This document shows, piece after piece, positions 1 through 5,387 of a stretch of 7,385 bases of DNA. The stretch comes from JBMTVT01 sp049451635 (lineage in GTDB: Bacteria; Bacteroidota; Bacteroidia; Flavobacteriales; Flavobacteriaceae). Under the pieces are notes generated by a model that saw only the letters and a program-made list of their open reading frames with translations, searched no databases and was not told the origin of the DNA. The stretch is taken from NCBI GenBank assembly GCA_049451635.1, contig JBMTVT010000086.1, forward strand, positions 1 to 7,385, in the 5' to 3' direction. Each line of letters starts with the position of its first letter. Position 1 is the first letter of the stretch. A program made the position numbers and the translations under genes.

Positions 1-70
1 GGTTATTGGTGAATAATTGTTCTTGTGTTATATGTTTTAATCGTCTTGATATGTTGTGTATTGTGTTCAT
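1..70 (-). CDS. 5' end of an unidentified gene running off the left edge
   Basis: Reading the minus strand from the ATG at 70-68, the frame stays open for all 23 codons up to the window edge. The peptide begins MNTIHNISRRLKHITQEQLF, is basic and polar, and has no signal peptide or membrane segment in the visible part. The start is preceded by a run of six or more A residues, a common Bacteroidota translation-start context, and by the hairpin at 97-125. Too little is visible to name a family. The segment INNIRRRLMH near the start of the glycosyltransferase at 6241 looks faintly similar (IHNISRRLKH), but that is too short to argue homology. It could also be a chance open frame, since 70 bases without a stop is weak evidence in AT-rich DNA. 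The A-rich leader is the main reason for listing it. Confidence 0.42.
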   Translation of the reverse strand, partial: MNTIHNISRRLKHITQEQLFTNN

Positions 71-96
71 TTTTTTGATTGATGAAAGTTGTTCGA

Positions 97-125
97 AAAA
101 GACGTTACTATCTGTAACGTCTTTT
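97..125 (-). terminator. Perfect 12-bp hairpin, intrinsic terminator or attenuator
   Basis: The arms AAAAGACGTTAC (97-108) and GTAACGTCTTTT (114-125) are perfect reverse complements around a 5-nt loop. The A-run on one side and T-run on the other would allow termination on either strand. On the minus strand the 3' arm ends in five T residues (100-96), so that direction looks slightly better. Read on minus, it lies 26 nt upstream of the ATG at 70 and overlaps the last codons and stop of the short ORF at 108-194. It could therefore be a plain terminator of a short transcript, or an attenuator in the leader of the leftward gene. Nothing on the plus strand upstream needs it unless a gene ends outside the window. 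Confidence 0.7.
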
Positions 126-194
126 GCTGTTCCATGCGTTACTTTTTGTACCGCTTAAAGTTCCAGTTAATTGATTGTTGTTTAAAGTTCTCAT
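108..194 (-). CDS. Possible 28-codon short ORF or leader peptide
   Basis: The minus strand has ATG at 194-192 and TAG at 110-108, giving a 28-residue peptide: MRTLNNNQLTGTLS in the first half, then GTKSNAWNSKRRYR. It is rich in Asn and Thr and ends in a basic cluster. The leader before the ATG (about 195-215) is A-rich and typical of flavobacterial starts. Two in-frame copies of the nonamer GAACTTTAA lie nine codons apart, giving the two Thr-Leu pairs. The last codons and stop lie inside the hairpin at 97-125. That arrangement fits either a leader peptide controlling the gene at 70 or a tiny protein gene with an immediate terminator. No family is recognised. An ORF of this length can arise by chance, so the call rests on its context. 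Confidence 0.35.
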   Translation of the reverse strand: MRTLNNNQLTGTLSGTKSNAWNSKRRYR

Positions 195-488
195 GATTTG
201 TTGTTTTTTGATTAATGATTAATTTTTAATTGTCTTATACTAGATAGACGACCATAAATTAATTTTGTTACAGTACTATGCATAACAAAGTAATAAATTA
301 ACATATTTTAACTATTTTGGATAGGGTAGTACTGTTGGATTTGTTAGTTTTAATATGAAAATTAAGTTTAGGAACGATTATTGTTAAACCCATATTAAAT
401 ATTGAATTAGATTTTGGCGTATTTAAACATATTAAAATACCTTTGAAATGTTTAAGCTTTAGTAAACAAATAAATTATACAAGGATTG
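195..488. other. Divergent non-coding region with inverted repeats
   Basis: No convincing gene lies in these 294 bases, which separate a leftward unit from the rightward secreted-protein gene. It holds a tandem GATTAAT pair (210-223), an inverted repeat TTTGTTA/TAACAAA (264-270 and 283-289) around an AGTACT palindrome, a second AGTACT at 328-333 forming the 9-nt inverted pair ACAGTACTA/TAGTACTGT (270-278 and 327-335), and the promoter of the rightward gene (413-445). A 9-nt direct repeat CATATTAAA occurs at 391-399 and 428-436. Some of these may be regulator sites, but AT-rich DNA yields such repeats readily. Confidence 0.6.
413..445 (+). promoter_or_regulatory. Bacteroidota-type promoter for the secreted-protein gene
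   Basis: TTTG at 413-416 and TACCTTTG at 438-445 are separated by 21 nt. They match the Bacteroidota housekeeping-sigma consensus (TTG-containing -33 element, TAnnTTTG -7 element) in sequence and roughly in spacing. Transcription would start near 452, leaving a leader of about 37 nt before the ATG at 489. This is the best promoter in the window because both elements are present. Confidence 0.65.
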
Positions 489-1169
489 ATGAAGTTTCCT
501 ATTTTGTTTTTAGTTGCAATTTTATTCTCATTATCTATACAGGCACAAATAGATAATAAAACCAAATCTTTGGTTATTCCAGCTGTTGAAAGCAAAAAAG
601 ACTCTGCCGATATATCGCCTTTAACACCGTCAAAACCTATTGAAAATAAGATTTTTGGTTTAAATACACCTAAAGTATCACCAAATTTAGAGATACCAAA
701 AAAGGAATTTTCCATGTTTCCAGAAGAAAAATTTGGGAATCCTGGAGAGCTCTATGAAAAACGGATAGATAAAAACATTGCCGACTTAAAATTGAACCCC
801 GAGGAAGTTGAACAGCGCAATGGTAGTATTACCGACCAATTTTTAGGTGATTTTAAAAGTAAGGCTAAGTTTGTTAATGTTATATATCGCGACCACGGAT
901 ATGTTGATGGCGACTTAATACAAGTTAGGATAAATGATGACATTATTTACCCCAGAGTATTTTTAAATGGCGGTTACAGTGGGTTTAAACTTGATTTAAA
1001 AACAGGATTTAATAAAATTGATTTTGTAGCTCTTAACCAAGGAGAATCTGGGCCCAATACTGCTGAATTTAAAGTGATTGATGATAACGGATTTATAGTA
1101 TCGCACAATCAATGGAATTTAGCAACAGGTGTTAAAGCCACTATTATTGTGGTTAAGGAAAGTGATTAA
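489..1169 (+). CDS. Secreted protein of unknown function, flavobacterial type
   Basis: The 226-residue product has a classic signal peptide: Met-Lys, a hydrophobic core (residues 3-17), and probable signal peptidase I cleavage after Ala19 in SIQAQ. No lipobox cysteine is present, so the mature protein is predicted to be periplasmic, or external if some other route exports it. Residues 20-125 are charged and Pro/Lys-rich, probably partly unstructured. Residues 127-224 look like one beta-rich domain, with alternating hydrophobic stretches and the marks YRDHGYVDGD (133-142), NGGYSGFKLDL (160-170), ALNQGESGPNTAEF (181-194) and a final beta strand ATIIVV (217-222). Its acid-rich turns could bind a metal, which is a guess. 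The type IX secretion C-terminal domain is not evident. ATG at 489 is preferred over the adjoining TTG at 486: AAGGA at 481-485 lies just upstream and Met-Lys starts a normal signal peptide. It has its own promoter and appears monocistronic. Its stop overlaps that of the convergent reductase gene. Confidence 0.85.
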   Translation: MKFPILFLVAILFSLSIQAQIDNKTKSLVIPAVESKKDSADISPLTPSKPIENKIFGLNTPKVSPNLEIPKKEFSMFPEEKFGNPGELYEKRIDKNIADLKLNPEEVEQRNGSITDQFLGDFKSKAKFVNVIYRDHGYVDGDLIQVRINDDIIYPRVFLNGGYSGFKLDLKTGFNKIDFVALNQGESGPNTAEFKVIDDNGFIVSHNQWNLATGVKATIIVVKESD

Positions 1170-2179
1170 GAAATAATCTTATCAATCATTTTCAATTCTT
1201 CGCCTGTAAAACTCAAATTATCCAAAGCTTTTACATTGTCTTTTAATTGATTGGATGAATTTGCTCCAACTAGTACAGACGCTACTTGTTTTTGCCTTAA
1301 AATCCATGCAATGGCCATTTGAGATAACTTTTGACCGCGTTCTTGAGCGATGTTATTGAGTTTATGAATTTTATTGATGTTACTGTTAACCGTATCGGTA
1401 TCTAAATACGTTAAGGTTTTGGCTGCTCTTGAGTTTTCAGGAATCCCATTAATATATTTATCGGTAAGCATACCTTGTGCCAATGGTGAGAAGGCAATAC
1501 AACCCACACCAGTATTTTCCAAAGTATTCAAAAGTCTGTCTTCTACCCATCTATCAAACATGGAATATCTAGCTTGGTGCAAAATAAACGGTACATTTAA
1601 ACGCTTCAATATGTCTGCAGCCTCTTGGGTTTCTTTGGGTTTGTAGTTTGAAATACCAACATACAAAGCTTTGCCTTGTCGCACAATATCAGCCAAAGCA
1701 CCCATGGTTTCTTCGAGAGGGGTGTCTGGGTCTGGTCTATGATGATAAAAAATGTCAACATAATCCAATCCCATACGTTTTAAACTTTGATCTAAACTAG
1801 CTATTAAATATTTTCTCGAGCCTAAATTACCATAAGGTCCAGGCCACATATCAAACCCAGCCTTTGAAGCAATAAACAATTCGTCTCGGTATGATTTAAA
1901 ATCATTATTAAATATAGTGCCAAAATTTTCTTCAGCTGACCCATATGGGGGTCCATAATTATTTGCCAAATCAAAATGGGTAATGCCCAAATCAAAAGCT
2001 GTTCTTAATATATCCCGCCCATTTTGTAAACTATCAACAAATCCAAAGTTATGCCACAAACCCAAAGAAATCGCAGGAAGCAGTATACCACTTTTCCCTG
2101 TTCTTTTGTAGGTCATGGAATCGTATCTTTTTGAATCTGCTTGATAACCCTTTATTTCTGACTTGTCATTGATTTGCAT
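1166..2179 (-). CDS. yghZ: Aldo/keto reductase, YghZ (glyceraldehyde-3-phosphate reductase) type
   Basis: A cytoplasmic NADPH-dependent reductase of 337 residues with a TIM-barrel fold. Many blocks match E. coli YghZ as I recall it: GKSGILLPA (28-36), LGLWHNFG (39-46), FDLGITHFDLANNYGPP (62-78), SAEENFG (81-87), KAGFDMWPGPYG (106-117), SLDQSLKRMGL (128-138), KALYVGIS (170-177), GVGCIAFSPLAQG (224-236) and SVLVGA (301-306). The catalytic tetrad is complete: Asp70, Tyr75, Lys106 and His147 (FYHHRPD). YghZ reduces L-glyceraldehyde 3-phosphate and helps clear methylglyoxal-related aldehydes; the substrate here is inferred from similarity. The N-terminus is about nine residues longer than E. coli's, and the C-terminal tail of about a dozen residues is missing. 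Met22 is a possible later start, but residues 15-21 still align with YghZ, so 2179 is preferred. It reads away from the helicase gene and meets the secreted-protein gene stop to stop. No clear TAnnTTTG promoter was found for it. Confidence 0.92.
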   Translation of the reverse strand: MQINDKSEIKGYQADSKRYDSMTYKRTGKSGILLPAISLGLWHNFGFVDSLQNGRDILRTAFDLGITHFDLANNYGPPYGSAEENFGTIFNNDFKSYRDELFIASKAGFDMWPGPYGNLGSRKYLIASLDQSLKRMGLDYVDIFYHHRPDPDTPLEETMGALADIVRQGKALYVGISNYKPKETQEAADILKRLNVPFILHQARYSMFDRWVEDRLLNTLENTGVGCIAFSPLAQGMLTDKYINGIPENSRAAKTLTYLDTDTVNSNINKIHKLNNIAQERGQKLSQMAIAWILRQKQVASVLVGANSSNQLKDNVKALDNLSFTGEELKMIDKIIS

Positions 2180-2344
2180 GGTACTAATATTTTATCTGGT
2201 AAAAATATAAATTAGTTTTTACATTATTTATCTAGAGAAATTCAACTAATACGACATTTTTAACATTCCTTAGTAATTTTCATTAAAATGATACTAGATA
2301 AACCCTTTAAAGATGTTATTTTTGCACGTCAGTAAATTGCAAAT
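2180..2344. promoter_or_regulatory. Divergent intergenic region with three TTTATCT boxes
   Basis: This 165-bp space between the leftward reductase gene and the rightward helicase gene contains TTTATCT at 2191-2197 and 2227-2233, and its reverse complement AGATAAA at 2296-2302. The last two extend to a perfect 9-nt inverted pair, TTTATCTAG (2227-2235) and CTAGATAAA (2294-2302). The third box sits just upstream of the helicase -7 element, roughly where a -33 element would be. These could be sites for a regulator shared by both genes, but the region is so AT-rich that chance is a real alternative. Confidence 0.35.
2317..2324 (+). promoter_or_regulatory. TAnnTTTG (-7) promoter element of the helicase gene
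   Basis: TATTTTTG is an exact match to the Bacteroidota -7 consensus. It is followed by CAC, and the ATG lies 20 nt downstream, implying a very short leader of about 14 nt. No TTG is seen at the expected -33 distance, so the promoter may be weak or need an activator. Confidence 0.55.
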
Positions 2345-3898
2345 ATGTCCATTTCAAAAACAGAATTAGAAGAAAGAAAAGCTGGTAAAGATTTATATAG
2401 TTATCAAAAAGGAGCTATAAATAAAATATTCAAGGCTTTTGAAGAATCTCCGGACGATTACCATTTGCTATACCAGTTGCCCACTGGCGGTGGTAAAACA
2501 GTTATTTTCTCTGAAATAGTTAGACAATATTTAAAGCATCATCAAAAAAAAGTATTGGTGATGACTCATCGAATTGAGTTATGCAAGCAAACTTCAAACA
2601 TGCTTACTGAATTTGGTGTGGTTAATAAAGTTGTTGACAGTAAGGCAGATTTGAGTGACCAAGGGAACTATAGCTGCTTTGTTGCCATGGTTGAAACCCT
2701 GAACAATAGACTTAACGACGACAAACTTGATATTTCTAATATTGGTTTGGTTATTATTGATGAAGCGCATTACAATTCGTTCACCAAGTTGTTTAAATTT
2801 TTTAGCCAATCATTTATACTTGGAGTTACCGCTACGCCATTAAGTTCTAGTATAGAATTACCCATGACGGATAATTATGATGAATTAATTGTTGGTGAAA
2901 GTATTGAGTCTCTTATTGAAAATGGTTTTTTGGCACGTGCTGAAATGTTTACATACAACGTAGGTTTAACTTCATTGGTTGTAGGTGCTAATGGTGATTA
3001 CACAGTTAAATCATCAGAAGACCTGTATACAGATAATGATATGCTAACCAAGCTATTACAAGCATATGAAGAACGTTCAAAAGGAAAAAAAACATTAATT
3101 TTCAATAATGGCATAAACACCTCTTTACATGTTTACGATACCTTTAGAAGAGCTGGCTATCCTGTAGCACATCTGGATAACACCAACACAAAGAAAGAAC
3201 GGGCATTAATCTTAAAATGGTTTAAAAAAACACCCGATGCTATTTTAACTTCGGTGAGCATTTTAACAACTGGTTTTGATGAGCCTACTGTTGAGAGCAT
3301 TATTTTAAATAGGGCTACTAAATCCTTGACACTTTATTACCAAATGATTGGTCGAGGCTCCAGAATCTTAAAAAATAAAAAAACTTTTACGGTTGTTGAT
3401 TTAGGGAATAATTTTCACCGCTTTGGCCCTTGGGGTGATGATTTAGATTGGCAACGCATATTTAAATCACCTAATTATTACTTAGACTCAATTTTAAGCG
3501 ATGAGGAGCTTGAAAGTAATTTTCGATATGAAATGCCTAATGAGTTGCGTAAGGAGTTTTCAAACTCAAAAGATGTCCATTTTGACATTCAGAAAACCTA
3601 TGTAGATTCCATAAGAAATGGGGAATCATCAAAAGTAGTTTTAGAACGCTCTATAGAACAACACGCTAAAATTTGTACCGAAAACAGTGAGGATGTTTAT
3701 GATGCCTTAGCCTTAGCTAAAAAATTGGGCGATGATATTGATTTTAGAATTCAGCGCTATACCAAGTGTATTAGTAAAAGTACCTTCAATTTTGTGGAAT
3801 GGCTTAAAGGTGATTACAGAAAAAAGCTCAATGCCTATATACGTAGCAATTTTGATGAAATTTTTGAGCAAATCCATGGGTATCCACCTAACGACTAA
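2345..3898 (+). CDS. Superfamily 2 DEAD/DEAH-box helicase (SSL2/RadD-like)
   Basis: A 517-residue ATP-dependent helicase with all core motifs in order: Tyr20-Gln21 as a Q-like motif, Walker A LPTGGGKT (45-52), motif Ia MTHRIEL (73-79), Walker B DEAH (139-142), motif III TATP (162-165), motif IV LIFNNGI (251-257), motif V LTTGFDEP (307-314) and motif VI QMIGRGSR (333-340) with arginine fingers. Spacing fits the SSL2/type III restriction helicase-like group, which includes E. coli RadD, a DNA-repair helicase. The cysteine cluster of RadD's zinc finger is absent. Residues about 375-517 follow the second RecA lobe, are mostly charged and probably helical, and show no domain I recognise. Substrate (DNA or RNA) cannot be decided from sequence. 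No nuclease or methylase gene is adjacent, so a restriction or defence role is not supported. It has a TATTTTTG promoter element, and an 89-nt gap separates it from the cold-shock gene. Its ATG lies in a typical AAAT leader. Confidence 0.9.
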   Translation: MSISKTELEERKAGKDLYSYQKGAINKIFKAFEESPDDYHLLYQLPTGGGKTVIFSEIVRQYLKHHQKKVLVMTHRIELCKQTSNMLTEFGVVNKVVDSKADLSDQGNYSCFVAMVETLNNRLNDDKLDISNIGLVIIDEAHYNSFTKLFKFFSQSFILGVTATPLSSSIELPMTDNYDELIVGESIESLIENGFLARAEMFTYNVGLTSLVVGANGDYTVKSSEDLYTDNDMLTKLLQAYEERSKGKKTLIFNNGINTSLHVYDTFRRAGYPVAHLDNTNTKKERALILKWFKKTPDAILTSVSILTTGFDEPTVESIILNRATKSLTLYYQMIGRGSRILKNKKTFTVVDLGNNFHRFGPWGDDLDWQRIFKSPNYYLDSILSDEELESNFRYEMPNELRKEFSNSKDVHFDIQKTYVDSIRNGESSKVVLERSIEQHAKICTENSEDVYDALALAKKLGDDIDFRIQRYTKCISKSTFNFVEWLKGDYRKKLNAYIRSNFDEIFEQIHGYPPND

Positions 3899-3922
3899 TA
3901 AATACTTGCTTTTATAGTGATA

Positions 3923-3951
3923 GCCTTAAAATAAGGCGTATCTTTACGCCT
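3923..3951 (+). promoter_or_regulatory. Two overlapping, mutually exclusive hairpins between helicase and cold-shock genes
   Basis: Hairpin A pairs GCCTTA (3923-3928) with TAAGGC (3932-3937) over a 3-nt loop. Hairpin B pairs AGGCGTA (3934-3940) with TACGCCT (3945-3951) over a 4-nt loop. They share AGGC, so only one can form at a time. No U-run follows hairpin B, so a normal intrinsic terminator is not evident. TATCTTTA at 3939-3946 is one base from the TAnnTTTG promoter consensus and lies inside hairpin B. The segment could therefore be a promoter with symmetry, or an RNA switch in the 5' leader of the cold-shock gene. Confidence 0.4.
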
Positions 3952-3987
3952 GTTAATCCACATAAAATCTTCAGTATACTATAAACT

Positions 3988-4440
3988 ATGGCAAAATCGC
4001 AAGTAACTTTTAACAAAATTGAAAAAGAAAAAAAACGGTTAAAAAAGAGAGAAGACAAACAAAAAAAGAAAGAAGCTAGAAAAGCCGAAGCCAAAGAAAA
4101 CCCAAAAGGTATTCAGTTTGCTTATGTGGATTTCAATGGAAATTTAACCGATACACCACCAGATCCAGCAATGCGCCAAAAAGTTGAGGCAGAAAGTATT
4201 GAACTTGGAATTCCTAAAAAAGAAGATAGAGTAGAAGCTGAGCCAGTTGCCAAAGAAGGCAAGGTGTCATTTTTTGATAGCTCTAAAGGTTTTGGTTTTA
4301 TTATAGATAGCATCAATCAGGAAAAATATTTTGTGCATGTAAGTGGTTTGCTTGAAGACATCGTAGAAAACGACAAAGTAACTTACGAATTGGAACGTGG
4401 TCTAAAAGGCATGAATGCTGTTAGGGTAAAAAAAATATAG
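3988..4440 (+). CDS. Cold-shock-domain protein with lysine-rich N-terminal arm
   Basis: A 150-residue nucleic-acid-binding protein, longer than the usual free-standing cold-shock protein of about 65-70 residues. The C-terminal domain (about 89-149) is a cold-shock OB fold: EGKVSFFDSSKGFGFI (90-105) contains RNP1 KGFGFI, and YFVHVSGL (114-121) contains RNP2, the aromatic surface that stacks on single-stranded RNA or DNA. Residues 10-38 are almost entirely Lys, Glu, Arg and Ala, probably a charged helix that adds non-specific RNA binding. A linker (40-88) includes FAYVDFNGNLTDTPPDP (44-60). The family acts as cytoplasmic RNA chaperones; whether this copy is cold-induced cannot be told. The coding DNA has A8 (4028-4035) and A7 (4061-4067) tracts within the first third. 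It lies 89 nt after the helicase gene and 32 nt before the first permease gene, with no clear promoter before the latter, so it may head that operon. Confidence 0.9.
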   Translation: MAKSQVTFNKIEKEKKRLKKREDKQKKKEARKAEAKENPKGIQFAYVDFNGNLTDTPPDPAMRQKVEAESIELGIPKKEDRVEAEPVAKEGKVSFFDSSKGFGFIIDSINQEKYFVHVSGLLEDIVENDKVTYELERGLKGMNAVRVKKI

Positions 4441-4472
4441 TTCTGTTTTTATTGATTTTATTTTAATTATTT

Positions 4473-5387
4473 ATGTGGGCATCTCGTAAAACGATTTCAA
4501 TTGTATTGGCTTTTTTTGCAATTTATGTTATATGGGGTTCTACCTATCTTCTCAATAAAATTGCAGTTTCAGAATTACCTCCCTTTAAATTAGCTGCCAT
4601 TCGTTTTATTGTTGCGGGTATCATAATTTTCATAATTGCTAAATTTCTAAAGGTTGATATTTCAATTACTAAGCAACAATTAAAAAACACTTTTATTGCA
4701 GGGTTTTTATTTTTAACATTTGGTAATGGTGTGGTGGTTTGGGCCTTAAAGTTTGTTGATAGTGGGTTTGCTGCTTTAGAAATATCTGCACAACCATTGG
4801 TGGTCCTTATTTTAATGTGGGTTATTCAAGGAAAAAAAATAACAACTATGTCTTGCATTGGGGTAGTTTTAGGTTTTATTGGCATCTATCTACTAGTGAG
4901 CCAAAAAGAACTTATAAGTCAAGAGAATCAAATTATTGGTATGGTCATGATTTTTGTTTGTATGATAAGCTGGGGATATGGTAGTTTGTTTGTTGGTAAA
5001 TCAGATATGCCAAAAAACTATTTTGTAAATACAGGCTACCAAATGCTTGCAGGTGGTATTATGTTAGCCATAGCGAGTCTATGTTTTGGTGAAACTTGGT
5101 CGTTACCGTCTACATGGAGTGCCAATCTACAATGGTCTATGTTAGGTCTTGTTTTGTTTGGAAGTATTATAGCTTTTACTGCATTTAATTATTTGCTTAA
5201 AGAAGTATCTCCAGAAAAAGTAGCCACCAATACCTATGTAAATCCTATTATAGCTTTATTTCTTGGGTGGTGGGTTTTAAATGAAACTATTACCCTTCAG
5301 TCAATTATTGCTGCTATAGTTTTGCTTACAGGGGTATATTTTATCAATACAAATCGCGTTATAAAACCACGGGGTATTGGACGTTAA
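4473..5387 (+). CDS. DMT-family (EamA) permease, YedA-like
   Basis: A 304-residue inner-membrane protein with about ten hydrophobic segments, made of two EamA repeats (roughly 12-143 and 155-292). The first helix carries YVIWGSTYL (18-26), which with GNGVV (84-88) and ISWGYGSLF (165-173) resembles E. coli YedA. FGSIIAFTAFNYLLKEVSP (229-247) and YVNPIIALFLGW (255-266) are the usual second-repeat signature. DMT permeases of this group export amino acids, drugs or small metabolites, probably by proton antiport. The substrate cannot be assigned. The ATG at 4473 follows a T-rich 32-nt spacer without a Shine-Dalgarno site. Its 3' end overlaps the next permease by 11 bp, which suggests translational coupling. 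The two permeases belong to different DMT subgroups, so this is not a recent tandem duplication. Confidence 0.92.
   Translation: MWASRKTISIVLAFFAIYVIWGSTYLLNKIAVSELPPFKLAAIRFIVAGIIIFIIAKFLKVDISITKQQLKNTFIAGFLFLTFGNGVVVWALKFVDSGFAALEISAQPLVVLILMWVIQGKKITTMSCIGVVLGFIGIYLLVSQKELISQENQIIGMVMIFVCMISWGYGSLFVGKSDMPKNYFVNTGYQMLAGGIMLAIASLCFGETWSLPSTWSANLQWSMLGLVLFGSIIAFTAFNYLLKEVSPEKVATNTYVNPIIALFLGWWVLNETITLQSIIAAIVLLTGVYFINTNRVIKPRGIGR

Noticed and set aside
452..715. 87-codon open frame on the minus strand opposite the secreted-protein gene
   Set aside because: It lies over the signal-peptide region and promoter leader of a well-supported plus-strand gene, its peptide matches no family, and no start context supports it.
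1164..1178. GATTA/TAATC hairpin as a bidirectional terminator
   Set aside because: Five weak A-T-rich pairs and no U-run on either strand make it too unstable to call.
1374..1646. 90-codon open frame on the plus strand inside the reductase gene
   Set aside because: It is antisense to conserved aldo/keto reductase blocks, so its openness follows from the real gene's codon use.
3732..3917. 61-codon plus-strand frame overlapping the end of the helicase gene
   Set aside because: The helicase frame remains open with a coherent protein to 3898; the second frame has no motif and no independent start signal.
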